A stretch of 64,000 bases of DNA from the NCBI GenBank assembly GCA_022402535.1, contig JAKRSD010000024.1, positions 60,769 through 124,768 of the forward strand. Direction: 5' to 3'. The notes below the pieces were generated by a model. That model searched no databases, was not told where the DNA came from, and worked only from the letters and a program-made list of their open reading frames with translations. This document shows positions 35,644 through 44,710 of this stretch, one piece after another. Source of the DNA: Flavobacteriales bacterium. Its GTDB lineage: Bacteria > Bacteroidota > Bacteroidia > CAIKAF01. The first letter of the stretch is position 1, and each line of letters opens with the position of its first letter. Both the position numbers and the translations under genes were made by a program.

Positions 35644-36786
35644 TTATTTCTGCAATTCGCCCCGGCTGATTACGATACGCTGCACTTCAGAAGTGCCTTC
35701 GTAAATCTGGGTAATTTTGGCATCGCGCATCAGGCGTTCCACATGGTATTCTTTTACATATCCGTAACCCCCATGCACCTGTACCGCTTCCGTGGTAACC
35801 CACATTGCCGTTTCCGATGCAAACACCTTAGCTTTAGCCGATGACTGGGCATAATCTAATCCGTTATCTTTCTCCCAGGCGGCCTTATAAATCAACAGAC
35901 GGGCGGCTTCAATGCGGGTTGCCATGTCGGCCAGTTTAAACTGAATAATCTGATGTTCGCTGATGGGTTTGCCGAAAGCCTTACGCTCTTTGGAATAAGC
36001 CAAAGCCAGTTCGTACGCTCCCTGCGCTATGCCCAATGCCTGTGCGGCAATTCCTATGCGGCCTCCGTTCAGGGTTTTCATGGCAAACTTAAATCCGAAT
36101 CCGTCCTCTCCGATGCGGTTTTCTTTGGGCACTTTTACATCCGTAAAAATGAGCGAACACGTATCCGAGGCCCGGATTCCCAGTTTATTTTCTTTGGCGC
36201 CCACCGTAAAACCCGGCATTCCTTTTTCTACAATCAGAACATTAATGCCTTTGTGGCCCTTAGCCCGGTCTGTCTGGGCAATTACAAGATATACGGAAGC
36301 ATTGTAGCCGTTGGTAATCCAGTTTTTGGTTCCGTTCAGCAGATAGTGGTCGCCCAAGTCAATGGCTTCCGTTCTTTGTGAAGTGGCATCCGAACCGGCT
36401 TCGGGTTCGCTCAGGGCAAAGGCGCCCAAAATTTCACCTTTGGCCAAGGGTTCCAGGTATTTCTTTTTTTGTTCGGGGGTTCCGTATTCTTCCAAGCCCC
36501 AGCAAACCAATGAATTGTTTACCGACATACATACCGAAGCCGAAGAATCAATTTTAGAAAGTTCTTCCATAGCCAGTACATAGGAAATGGTATCCAGTCC
36601 GGCGCCGCCGTTTTCGGGCTTCACCATCATACCCAAAAATCCCAAAGCTCCCATTTTTTTAACCTGTTCCATCGGAAACTCCTGTTTTTCGTCGCGCTCA
36701 ATAACGCCGGGCAACAGGTCTTCGCGGGCAAAATCACGGGCCGCTTTTTGAATCATTAAATGCTCTTCGGATAATTGGATATGCAT
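35644..36786 (-). CDS. Acyl-CoA dehydrogenase
   Basis: 380 aa, short-chain acyl-CoA dehydrogenase length. FAD enzyme that makes the alpha-beta double bond in acyl-CoA during beta-oxidation, passing electrons to ETF. The catalytic Glu is E363 in QIYEGTSEVQR, the position used by short- and medium-chain enzymes. Signatures FALSEPEAGSDA and VHGGYGYVKEYHVERLMRDAKI are present. Chain-length preference cannot be read by eye; butyryl-CoA type is a guess. A -7 box lies upstream. Confidence 0.94.
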   Translation of the reverse strand: MHIQLSEEHLMIQKAARDFAREDLLPGVIERDEKQEFPMEQVKKMGALGFLGMMVKPENGGAGLDTISYVLAMEELSKIDSSASVCMSVNNSLVCWGLEEYGTPEQKKKYLEPLAKGEILGAFALSEPEAGSDATSQRTEAIDLGDHYLLNGTKNWITNGYNASVYLVIAQTDRAKGHKGINVLIVEKGMPGFTVGAKENKLGIRASDTCSLIFTDVKVPKENRIGEDGFGFKFAMKTLNGGRIGIAAQALGIAQGAYELALAYSKERKAFGKPISEHQIIQFKLADMATRIEAARLLIYKAAWEKDNGLDYAQSSAKAKVFASETAMWVTTEAVQVHGGYGYVKEYHVERLMRDAKITQIYEGTSEVQRIVISRGELQK

Positions 36787-36807
36787 ATCAGTATTTTTTT
36801 AGCGCAA

Positions 36808-36815
36808 CAAATGTA
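36808..36815 (-). promoter_or_regulatory. Promoter -7 box (TACATTTG) for the acyl-CoA dehydrogenase gene
   Basis: On the minus strand TACATTTG exactly matches TAnnTTTG, 21 bases before the ATG at 36786. The region 36787-36851 is shared with divergent anmK. Confidence 0.5.
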
Positions 36816-36851
36816 TCTTTTTCAGGATAAAAAAGTATTCTTGCATAACAT

Positions 36852-37943
36852 ATGCAACAGGGAAAAAGTTCGCAACCCGTGGTGGGAGTTATGTCGGGCA
36901 CTTCGTTAGACGGAGTGGATATAGCCCTTTGCCTATTCGGACAGGAATCGGGAAAATACACCTATCAATTTTTACAGGCAGAAACCATCCCCCTTCCCGT
37001 AGAGTGGCTCAGGCTGTTATCCGATCCGTTTTCGCTCTCGGGCGAACAGTTGGCCTCGGCTCATGTGGCTTTCGGTAAATTTCTGGGCGAAGAGGTGAAA
37101 CAATTTCTGCGCAGGCACCAGACCCGTGTTTCGCTGATTGCTTCGCACGGACATACGCTGTACCATCAACCCGGCAATGGATTCACCTTTCAACTCGGAC
37201 ACGGAGCCGCCATTGCCCATGCCGCCGGTGTGGACACCGTATGCGATTTCCGTACGGGCGATGTGGTGTTGGGAGGTCAGGGCGCTCCTCTGGTTCCCAT
37301 TGGCGATGAACTGCTTTTCGGGGAATATGATGCCTGCCTGAATCTGGGTGGTTTTGCCAACATTTCCTGCCGGAATTTTCAGAACCGGCGCATCGGATTT
37401 GATATTTCACCCTGCAATTTTATCTTGAATCATCTGGCCCAACGAGCCGGATACGAATACGACGGGGGCGGAAAAATGGCCGCCTCGGGACAGTGTATTC
37501 CTCAATTACTGGAAACCCTGAATGCGCTGGATTATTATTCAGCCGACACGCCCAAATCACTGGGAGCCGAATGGGTACATCAATTTATATATCCGCTGAT
37601 AATGGGTGAAGAGTTTCTCCTGAATGATCTGCTGAATACGGTTACCGAACATATAGCCATTCAGATAGGTCATGTGTTGCGGAGAGAGAATATTCATTCC
37701 CTGTTGATTACGGGCGGTGGGGCCAAAAATACGTATCTCACGGAACGAATTCAGAAACATGTTGACGGAAAAGTAACCATCCCCGACCCCAAAACCATCG
37801 ACTATAAAGAAGCCCTGATTTTTGCCTTTTTGGGCTATCTGCGTTCGGCCGAAAAAGTGAATGTACTTTCTTCAATTACCGGGGCTTCCATGGATTCTTG
37901 TGCAGGAGCAATTTACAAAGCGTTTCCATCGGTTGGTTATTAA
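36852..37943 (+). CDS. anmK: Anhydro-N-acetylmuramic acid kinase
   Basis: 363 aa. Cleaves the anhydro ring of anhMurNAc and phosphorylates it, for cell-wall recycling. ATP-binding strand VGVMSGTSLDGVDIAL (about 12-27), the catalytic Asp in VCDFRTGDVVLGGQGAPL, and LITGGGAKN near 280 are family signatures. Murein recycling partners (murQ, nagZ) are not in the window. A TATTCTTG, close to a -7 box, ends 10 bases before the ATG, so the leader is very short. Confidence 0.94.
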   Translation: MQQGKSSQPVVGVMSGTSLDGVDIALCLFGQESGKYTYQFLQAETIPLPVEWLRLLSDPFSLSGEQLASAHVAFGKFLGEEVKQFLRRHQTRVSLIASHGHTLYHQPGNGFTFQLGHGAAIAHAAGVDTVCDFRTGDVVLGGQGAPLVPIGDELLFGEYDACLNLGGFANISCRNFQNRRIGFDISPCNFILNHLAQRAGYEYDGGGKMAASGQCIPQLLETLNALDYYSADTPKSLGAEWVHQFIYPLIMGEEFLLNDLLNTVTEHIAIQIGHVLRRENIHSLLITGGGAKNTYLTERIQKHVDGKVTIPDPKTIDYKEALIFAFLGYLRSAEKVNVLSSITGASMDSCAGAIYKAFPSVGY

Positions 37944-37997
37944 CAGGACGGGTTGAAAAAGAAACCCGATTTTGACAGGCCACAGCATTTACTTTTT

Positions 37998-38005
37998 TAC
38001 ATTTG
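37998..38005 (+). promoter_or_regulatory. Promoter -7 box (TACATTTG) for the amino-acid dehydrogenase gene
   Basis: TACATTTG exactly matches TAnnTTTG, 19 bases before the ATG at 38025. TTTG at 37971-37974 could be the -33 element with a slightly long spacer. Confidence 0.5.
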
Positions 38006-38024
38006 CCCCAAACCGTGAAAAGGG

Positions 38025-39251
38025 ATGTTGGAATTATTAAAAAAGTTTGAAAACAAACGACCTGAAATTGTATTTGAGTGGAAAGACAGTGAAACCGAAG
38101 CCGAAGGCTGGGTAGTCATAAACTCGCTGAGAGGTGGGGCTGCCGGAGGCGGAACACGTATGCGTAAAGGACTTGACCGCCGCGAAGTGGAATCCCTCGC
38201 CAAAACCATGGAAGTAAAGTTTACCGTATCCGGACCTCCTATCGGTGGCGCTAAATCAGGCATCAATTTCGACCCCAACGACCCCCGCAAACCCGATGTA
38301 TTAAAAAGATGGTATGCTGCTGTTATTCCGCTGTTGAAAAACTACTACGGTACCGGCGGCGACCTGAATGTGGATGAAATTCACGAAGTGATTCCCATAA
38401 CCGAGAGTTATGGTCTTTGGCACCCGCAGGAAGGTGTGGTAAACGGGCACTTTTCTCCCAAAGAGAGCGAAAAAATTCATAAAATAGGTCAGCTGCGCTA
38501 CGGTGTTTCCAAAGTATTGGAAGACCCAGTCTACTCGCCTGATCCATCGCGCAAACTGGTGGTAGCCGATATGATTACCGGCTGGGGAGTGGCGGAATCC
38601 GTTCGTCATTTTTATGCCATTTACGGTGGAAGCGTTGCGGGTAAGCGAGTTTTGGTGCAGGGATGGGGAAATGTGGGCTCAGCCGCTGCCTATTACCTGG
38701 CTAAAGAAGGCGCAAAAATTACGGGAATTTTGGACCGCGACGGCGGGTTATTGAATACAGAAGGGTTTTCATTTGAAGAAATCCGCGCCCTGTTTCTGAA
38801 CAAAGACGGAAACAAACTTCGGGCAGAAAACATGATTCCGTTTGCCAAACTGAACGAAAAAATCTGGTCATCGGGGGTGGAAGTTTTCCTTCCCTGTGCC
38901 GCATCCCGATTGGTGCAGCAAAACCAGGTGGACAGTCTTATTCAAAACGGATTGGAAGTAATATCCTGCGGTGCGAATGTACCTTTTGCCGACCCGGAAA
39001 TATTCTTCGGCCCGATTGCGGATTTTGCCGACAATCAGGTAAGCGTAATCCCGGATTTTATTGCCAACTGCGGCATGGCAAGAGTGTTTGCCTATCTTAT
39101 GCTATCCAATGTGGAAATCAGCGATAAAGCCATTTTCACCGACACTTCATCCATTATCGAAAAAGCAATTAAAGAAATTCATACCCTGACCGACAAAAAG
39201 ACAGGGATTGCAAAAAAAGGATTTGAATTAGCGCTCAAACAATTGATTTAA
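38025..39251 (+). CDS. Glu/Leu/Phe/Val dehydrogenase-family protein
   Basis: 408 aa. Oxidative deamination of an amino acid with NAD(P). N-terminal: GGAAGGGTRMRKG, then MEVKFTVSGPPIGGAKSGI with the family lysines, and GGDLNVDE. Rossmann domain: VLVQGWGNVGSAAAYYLAKEGAKITGILDRDGG (about 205-238). The usual GDH segment with T-P-D and the T-x-x-M-x-W stretch is replaced by an unusual region (PITESYGLWHPQEGVVNG), so substrate specificity may differ from glutamate. It is 13 bases upstream of nhaD. Confidence 0.85.
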   Translation: MLELLKKFENKRPEIVFEWKDSETEAEGWVVINSLRGGAAGGGTRMRKGLDRREVESLAKTMEVKFTVSGPPIGGAKSGINFDPNDPRKPDVLKRWYAAVIPLLKNYYGTGGDLNVDEIHEVIPITESYGLWHPQEGVVNGHFSPKESEKIHKIGQLRYGVSKVLEDPVYSPDPSRKLVVADMITGWGVAESVRHFYAIYGGSVAGKRVLVQGWGNVGSAAAYYLAKEGAKITGILDRDGGLLNTEGFSFEEIRALFLNKDGNKLRAENMIPFAKLNEKIWSSGVEVFLPCAASRLVQQNQVDSLIQNGLEVISCGANVPFADPEIFFGPIADFADNQVSVIPDFIANCGMARVFAYLMLSNVEISDKAIFTDTSSIIEKAIKEIHTLTDKKTGIAKKGFELALKQLI

Positions 39252-39264
39252 TTAAAAAGAGAAC

Positions 39265-40659
39265 ATGGAAATTGTATTCATCGTCGTATTTGTGCTGGGT
39301 TATCTGTTTATTGCCCTTGAACACAACATTAAAGTTGACAAAGCTTCTTCTGCCCTGATTTTGGGAGTATCTCTTTGGACTATCCTGATTATGGCAGGGC
39401 ATGATGTGATAGATATTACATCGAAACATTTTACGGACTTTACCACGATTGCTTCAGACAAAATTGCCGGCAAATCATTGGATGAAGTAAAACACGCCTT
39501 TGTAGAATTTGCGCTTTTGGAACATTTAGGTGAACTGGCTTCCATCCTTTTCTTCCTGATTGGAGCTATGGCGATTGTGGAAGTAATTGATATGCACGGT
39601 GGTTTTACCATCATTACCGATAAAATCAAAACCGATAAAAAAATAACCCTGATGTGGATTATTTGTGGAATCACTTTTTTCCTTTCGGCAGCTTTAGATA
39701 ACCTTACCACCACCATCGTAATGGTTTCGCTTATCCGCAAACTCATCAAAGAACAACAATTGCGATGGCTATTTGCCGGTATGGTAATTATTGCGGCCAA
39801 TGCGGGAGGGGCTTGGAGCCCGATTGGAGATGTTACCACTACCATGCTTTGGAACGGAGGACAGATAACGGCGTTGCCTATTGTTGTAAAAATAATACTT
39901 CCTTCCATGGTCAGTTTGTTAATTCCATTGGGTATTTTATCCTTCACGTTGAAGGGAACCGTAGAACGCCCCGACCCCAACAGCGCTTCTGCAAAAGGTA
40001 TGGACGCACACGGCTCAGGAGCAGAAGTGACCCCGAGAGAAAAAACAATCATTTTCTTCGTAGGCCTTTTAGGATTACTTTTTGTACCTGCATTCAAAAC
40101 CATTACCCACCTGCCTCCTTTCATGGGCATGATGCTCAGTTTGGGGATTTTATGGATTGTTACCGAAGTACTGCACAAAAACAGAGAACATGGCCATTAT
40201 CTTTCCGTAATTTCGGGTTTAAGACGAATTGATTTGGCCGGTGTATTATTCTTCTTGGGAATATTATTGGCTATCGGCAGCTTACAGACTGCCGGCCTGC
40301 TCAAGCAATTAGCCCAGATTCTGGATAATTCTTTGGGAAATATGTATGTGTTAAATATTCTTATCGGAGCGCTATCCGCCATTGTAGATAACGTTCCTCT
40401 GGTGGCTGCCGCACAAGGTATGTACGATATCGATCCTAGCGGAATTCACGCCGTGGACGGAAACTTTTGGACGATGTTGGCTTACTGTGCCGGTACGGGC
40501 GGAAGTATGCTGATTATCGGTTCAGCAGCAGGAGTGGCCGCCATGGGACTGGAAAGAATAAGCTTCGGCTGGTACTTGAAAAAAATCAGCCTGTTGGCAT
40601 TGTTCGGATACCTTGCAGGAGCGGGTGTATATATAGCAATGGCTTCATTTATGCATTAA
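39265..40659 (+). CDS. nhaD: Na+/H+ antiporter NhaD
   Basis: 464 aa integral membrane protein of the ion-transporter superfamily, with ten or more hydrophobic helices. Exports sodium in exchange for protons for salt and alkaline tolerance. Family motifs: FFLSAALDNLTTTIVM, ANAGGAWSPIGDVTTTMLW and, in the second half, SAIVDNVPLVAAAQGMY, plus AYCAGTGGSMLIIGSAAGVAAMG. The paired D-N-(L/V) repeat indicates the inverted-repeat fold. It heads the gene set exbB-exbD-tonB-folC. Confidence 0.92.
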   Translation: MEIVFIVVFVLGYLFIALEHNIKVDKASSALILGVSLWTILIMAGHDVIDITSKHFTDFTTIASDKIAGKSLDEVKHAFVEFALLEHLGELASILFFLIGAMAIVEVIDMHGGFTIITDKIKTDKKITLMWIICGITFFLSAALDNLTTTIVMVSLIRKLIKEQQLRWLFAGMVIIAANAGGAWSPIGDVTTTMLWNGGQITALPIVVKIILPSMVSLLIPLGILSFTLKGTVERPDPNSASAKGMDAHGSGAEVTPREKTIIFFVGLLGLLFVPAFKTITHLPPFMGMMLSLGILWIVTEVLHKNREHGHYLSVISGLRRIDLAGVLFFLGILLAIGSLQTAGLLKQLAQILDNSLGNMYVLNILIGALSAIVDNVPLVAAAQGMYDIDPSGIHAVDGNFWTMLAYCAGTGGSMLIIGSAAGVAAMGLERISFGWYLKKISLLALFGYLAGAGVYIAMASFMH

Positions 40660-40710
40660 TTCTTTGAGATAAAAACAAATCATAATCAACAATTTAAACA
40701 CAAATAAAAT

Positions 40711-41415
40711 ATGGGATTTATTTTTCAGGGTACATTAGGAAGCGATACGGCGGTAAACACAGCTGCTTTGGCCACTGAAACTGTTCCGGTTCAAGAGCCG
40801 TTGAGCATACTGGATATGGCGTTAAAAGGCGGACTCATCATGATTCCCCTTCTGCTGCTTTCTGTTATTGCCATTTACATATTTGTGGAACGAATTTTGG
40901 CCATTTCCAAAGCCGGAAAAGAAGATAAAAACTTCATGAACAATATCCGCGATTATATACTCAGCGGAAAAATTGATTCAGCTAAAGCCTTGTGCAAAAG
41001 TACCGACACGCCTATTTCACACATGATTGAAAAAGGCGTTTCACGTATCGGTCGTCCGCTGGATGATATCAGCGCAGCGATTGAAAACGTGGCCAAACTG
41101 GAGATTTACAAACTTGAAAGCAAACTCGCCCTTTTGGCAACTATTTCCGGAGCAGCCCCAATGATTGGGTTCTTAGGTACGGTTATCGGTATGATTAAAT
41201 CCCTATACAGCATGTCTGCTGCGGGAGATAATATCGTAATCAGCACACTGGCAGGTGGAATTTATGAAGCGATGGTAACCACCGTAGGCGGTTTGGTTGT
41301 GGGTATCATGGCGTATGTGGGATATAACCTGCTGGTAGCCCAGGTGGAAAAAGTAATCCACAAAATGGAAGCCCGCTCCATTGAATTCTTAGACTTGTTA
41401 AACGAACCCGGTTAA
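40711..41415 (+). CDS. exbB: ExbB/TolQ/MotA-family proton channel protein
   Basis: 234 aa. Inner-membrane stator protein that, with ExbD, uses the proton gradient to power TonB (or Tol) across the envelope. Helix 1 at about 37-60 (LIMIPLLLLSVIAIYIFVE), helices 2 and 3 in LALLATISGAAPMIGFLGTVIGMIKSL and GGLVVGIMAYVGYNLLVAQVE; the Thr-Val-G face of helix 2 is typical. The N-terminal 30 residues carry an odd TET/AVNTAA stretch before helix 1. exbD begins 4 bases after its stop. Confidence 0.92.
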   Translation: MGFIFQGTLGSDTAVNTAALATETVPVQEPLSILDMALKGGLIMIPLLLLSVIAIYIFVERILAISKAGKEDKNFMNNIRDYILSGKIDSAKALCKSTDTPISHMIEKGVSRIGRPLDDISAAIENVAKLEIYKLESKLALLATISGAAPMIGFLGTVIGMIKSLYSMSAAGDNIVISTLAGGIYEAMVTTVGGLVVGIMAYVGYNLLVAQVEKVIHKMEARSIEFLDLLNEPG

Positions 41416-41419
41416 GCTT

Positions 41420-41824
41420 ATGAATCTGCGCAGCCGAAACAAAGTAGAAGCCAGTTTTAATATGAGCTCCATGACGGATCTTGTATTCCTGCTGCTCATA
41501 TTCTTCATGATTTTATCTACCATGGTGAAGAGCAACAACGTCATGAGCGTTCAACTGCCCAGCGCCACCACCAAAGAAAAAGCACAAGGCGTTAAAGTGC
41601 GGATAAGCATAGACAAAGACCTGAATTATTATCTGAATAAAACTCAGGTTCCTTTCGAACAGCTTGATGCCCTTTTGAAAGAAAAAATGGTGGGGCAGGA
41701 AGACGCCAAAGTAGAAATTGCCGTAGATGAATCCGTTCCGCATAAATATTTTGTGGAAGTAGCGGATTTGGTATCTGTTCAAAATGGCTTCAAGATGGTT
41801 TTGGTAACCCAAAACAAAAAATAA
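41420..41824 (+). CDS. exbD: ExbD/TolR-family biopolymer transport protein
   Basis: 134 aa. Single transmembrane helix with the essential channel Asp D20 in MTDLVFLLLIFFMILST, then a periplasmic domain with the TolR-like beta fold. Works with ExbB as the proton-driven motor. 56 bases separate it from the tonB gene. Confidence 0.93.
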   Translation: MNLRSRNKVEASFNMSSMTDLVFLLLIFFMILSTMVKSNNVMSVQLPSATTKEKAQGVKVRISIDKDLNYYLNKTQVPFEQLDALLKEKMVGQEDAKVEIAVDESVPHKYFVEVADLVSVQNGFKMVLVTQNKK

Positions 41825-41880
41825 CCATATAGATTGAACCTAATCCAAGGTAAAGGGTAGAACGTAACAAATTAGACAGC

Positions 41881-42669
41881 ATGCAACTTACCAGAGAAGA
41901 CATTTACGGAATTGCCGCCACCATAGGGGCACACTTACTTTTACTTTTATTACTTCTGATGTTTTTTTTGCGGGTTCAACCGCCTGATCCGCCGTTGGCA
42001 GAAGGCATGGAAATTGATTTTGGCATGAGTGTGGAAGGTTCGGGAACAGACAATAAAGCCGTTCCTACTGCACCCAATGTTTCTACCGAAACGAAAGCAA
42101 ACGAAAGCAAAGCAACGCCCAATCAGGCGGAAGATATTAAAACGGCTGCCAACAGTGATGCAGCTGTTTACTCCAAGCCCGTAACTAAACCGGTAACCGA
42201 AACGAAACAACCTCAGGAAGAACCCAAAAAACCTGTGGTAAATCAAGGCGCATTATTACCGGGTAAAACCAATACAGGCGGACAGGGAAACAGTAATACT
42301 GCGGGAAATCAGGGTGTACTCACCGGAAATCCAAACGGTGGAGGGAAGGGCGGACAAGGAAGTAACCCGCTGGGATCGGGTCCCGGAGGAACAGGAATCA
42401 GCATTAAATTAGACGGAAGAACCGCTTCTACACTTCCTAAACCCAGATACACTGAGCAGGAAGATGGAACCGTAGTGGTAAAAATTACCGTGGACAGAAA
42501 TGGAAATGTAATCAATGCCACCACAGACGGCGTTAGAGGCAGCACTACAACGAACAAAAACCTGCACAACGAAGCCATCAGTGCCGCGAGAAAAGCCAAG
42601 TTTAATCTGAAAGCCGATGCTCCGCCCGAACAAATCGGGTACATTACCTATACTTTCCTCAGGAATTGA
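41881..42669 (+). CDS. tonB: TonB-like energy transducer
   Basis: 262 aa. N-terminal transmembrane helix at about 9-30 (leucine-rich), then a Pro/Lys/Thr/Gly-rich spacer including a Gly/Asn-rich stretch near 120-165, and a C-terminal TonB domain (about 185-262) with the repeat LPKPRYTEQEDGTVVVKITVDRNGNV and ending in the hydrophobic GYITYTFLRN. Carries energy from ExbBD to outer-membrane receptors. No TonB-dependent receptor is in the window. The spacer is low in prolines for a TonB; it could equally be a TolA-like protein. folC starts 7 bases later. Confidence 0.85.
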   Translation: MQLTREDIYGIAATIGAHLLLLLLLLMFFLRVQPPDPPLAEGMEIDFGMSVEGSGTDNKAVPTAPNVSTETKANESKATPNQAEDIKTAANSDAAVYSKPVTKPVTETKQPQEEPKKPVVNQGALLPGKTNTGGQGNSNTAGNQGVLTGNPNGGGKGGQGSNPLGSGPGGTGISIKLDGRTASTLPKPRYTEQEDGTVVVKITVDRNGNVINATTDGVRGSTTTNKNLHNEAISAARKAKFNLKADAPPEQIGYITYTFLRN

Positions 42670-42675
42670 CCTAAG

Positions 42676-43977
42676 GTGAATTATCAAGAAACGTTAGCAT
42701 ACTTATTTGCGCAGCTCCCCATGTATCAACGTGTGGGAGCTGCCGCTTATAAAGAAGGACTCGACGGTATACTCACACTATGTGAAAGACTCGGAAATCC
42801 GCAGGAAGGGCTACGATACATTCACATTGCCGGTACAAACGGAAAAGGAAGCACATCACATTTTATGGCTTCCCTGTTGCAGGAAGCGGGATACAAAACC
42901 GGCTTATACACTTCGCCTCACCTTATTGATTTTCGCGAGCGAATTAAAGTGAACGGAGATATGGTTTCCCGCGAATTTGTAGTGAATTTTACCCAAGAAA
43001 ACCGGAGTTTATTCGAAGAACTCAAGCCTTCCTTTTTTGAAATGACACTGGCTATGGCTTTTGTCTGGTTCAAAAAACAAAACACTGATATTGTGGTATT
43101 GGAAACCGGTATGGGCGGACGATTAGACAGTACCAATATCATCACTCCTATTCTATCTGTGATCACCAATATCGGTATGGATCACATGAAGTTTTTGGGC
43201 GATACTCCTGCTAAAATTGCCTTTGAAAAAGCGGGAATTATAAAGGATAAAACACCGGTTATTATCGGTGAAACTACTCCAGAAACCCTTCCTGTGTTTG
43301 AAGAAGTGGCAAAGAGCAAAAATGCTCCCGTTTTCTGGGCAGAAGAGGAAACAAACACCATACAGCTTGATTCGGGTACTTTTGAACTACAACATAATAC
43401 CGGCGAAACCCTATTGTTTGAATCAGGATTAACCGGCTCTTATCAGGCCAAAAACATCAATACGGTATATTCGGCTTTTATCGCGTTGCAAAAAACATTA
43501 CCCTCGCTTACTGTTGAACATCTGGAATGCGGCATACGGAATGTGATTAAAAATACGGGACTCCGAGGCCGTTGGGAAAAACTACAATCCTCTCCCACCC
43601 TCATCTGCGATATCGGCCATAATGAACATGGATTTCGGGAAATCATAAGATCATTATCTAGAGAAAAATACCGCCAAATTTGGATGGTAATCGGTTTTGT
43701 GAATGATAAAGATATTGCCCCCGTATTGTCTATGCTTCCCAAAGAAGCAAAGTATATATTCACCCGCTCCAGCAGTCCCAGAAGTTTAGAAGCCTCAGAA
43801 GTAGCTCAGGTGGCCAATACCTTTGATTTGATAGGCGAAGTAATAACTCCTGTGCAGAAGGCCGTTGAATCTGCCCTGCAAAACGCAGCATCCGATGATT
43901 TCATTTTTTTGGGAGGAAGCACATTTGTGGTGGCAGATTACTTAGAAGCTGTACAAAATGAAAATAACACATTTTGA
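42676..43977 (+). CDS. folC: Folylpolyglutamate synthase / dihydrofolate synthase
   Basis: 433 aa. Adds glutamate to dihydropteroate and folates. The start is GTG at 42676: the first residues MNYQETLAYLFAQLPMYQRVG are the normal FolC N-terminus, so this is the true start despite no ATG; CTAAGG lies just upstream. P-loop AGTNGKGSTSHFMA near 50-64, the carbamylated-Lys region, SPHLIDFRERI, and VLETGMGGRLDSTNI are family signatures. The Bacteroidota placement beside exbBD-tonB is common; folate and envelope energy roles are unrelated. Confidence 0.94.
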   Translation: MNYQETLAYLFAQLPMYQRVGAAAYKEGLDGILTLCERLGNPQEGLRYIHIAGTNGKGSTSHFMASLLQEAGYKTGLYTSPHLIDFRERIKVNGDMVSREFVVNFTQENRSLFEELKPSFFEMTLAMAFVWFKKQNTDIVVLETGMGGRLDSTNIITPILSVITNIGMDHMKFLGDTPAKIAFEKAGIIKDKTPVIIGETTPETLPVFEEVAKSKNAPVFWAEEETNTIQLDSGTFELQHNTGETLLFESGLTGSYQAKNINTVYSAFIALQKTLPSLTVEHLECGIRNVIKNTGLRGRWEKLQSSPTLICDIGHNEHGFREIIRSLSREKYRQIWMVIGFVNDKDIAPVLSMLPKEAKYIFTRSSSPRSLEASEVAQVANTFDLIGEVITPVQKAVESALQNAASDDFIFLGGSTFVVADYLEAVQNENNTF

Positions 43978-44038
43978 TTATAGACGGAGTTCGGCACTTT
44001 GATGATATTTGCCTGTACATTACCAAACTGCACACATT

Positions 44039-44710
44039 ATGCCCATTCAAATAGCTGTAGTTGACGATAAACTGCAAAACCGCGCATCACTCAAAGAACG
44101 GATAGTTCAGACAGGAGAAATTGAGGTGATTATTTCTGCCTCCAATGGAAAAGAATTTCTGGAAGAAATGAAACTGGCGGAAAAAGACCGCAAACCTTCT
44201 GTAGTACTTATGGATATTGATATGCCCGTGATGGACGGAATTGAAGCCGTTTCAAAAGCCTCGGAAATGTACCCTGAAACTAAATTTTTAATGCTGACCG
44301 TTTTTGATGATGATGATAAAATTTTCGATGCCATCAGAGCCGGTGCCGTAGGTTATTTTCTGAAAGATGAAAAAATAGAAAACCTGATACAGGGCATTAA
44401 GGATACGTTGGATGTAGGCGGTTCGCCTATGTCGCCCAGGATTGCGCGTAAAGCCTTGAATTTACTCATGAATTCAAAGGTAGAAATAACCAAACCTGAA
44501 GCCGACGACAGTAACTTATCCGAGCGTGAAAAAGAAATTTTAAAACTGATGGTAGAAGGACATGACTACAAAGCCGTAGCCGAAAAATTATTCATCAGTC
44601 CGCATACCGTAAGAAAACACATTGCCAACATATACGAAAAACTGCACGTAACCTCCAAAGTACAGGCAGTGCGACTGGCCATTAAGAAAAAGTGGTTTAT
44701 GTTGTTTTAG
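44039..44710 (+). CDS. NarL/FixJ-type response regulator (orphan)
   Basis: 223 aa from the ATG at 44039; the TTG-initiated longer frame is rejected. Receiver domain with acidic D9/D10, phospho-acceptor D59 in VVLMDIDMPVMDG, and the Lys in GYFLKDE near 112. C-terminal LuxR-type helix-turn-helix: LSEREKEILKLMVEGHDYKAVAEKLFISPHTVRKHI near 158-193, DNA-binding. No histidine kinase is adjacent, so its partner is encoded elsewhere. Confidence 0.93.
   Translation: MPIQIAVVDDKLQNRASLKERIVQTGEIEVIISASNGKEFLEEMKLAEKDRKPSVVLMDIDMPVMDGIEAVSKASEMYPETKFLMLTVFDDDDKIFDAIRAGAVGYFLKDEKIENLIQGIKDTLDVGGSPMSPRIARKALNLLMNSKVEITKPEADDSNLSEREKEILKLMVEGHDYKAVAEKLFISPHTVRKHIANIYEKLHVTSKVQAVRLAIKKKWFMLF

Noticed and set aside
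39300..40178. 292-aa minus-strand frame inside nhaD
   Set aside because: Shadow; nhaD motifs are clear on the + strand and the minus translation has no domain.
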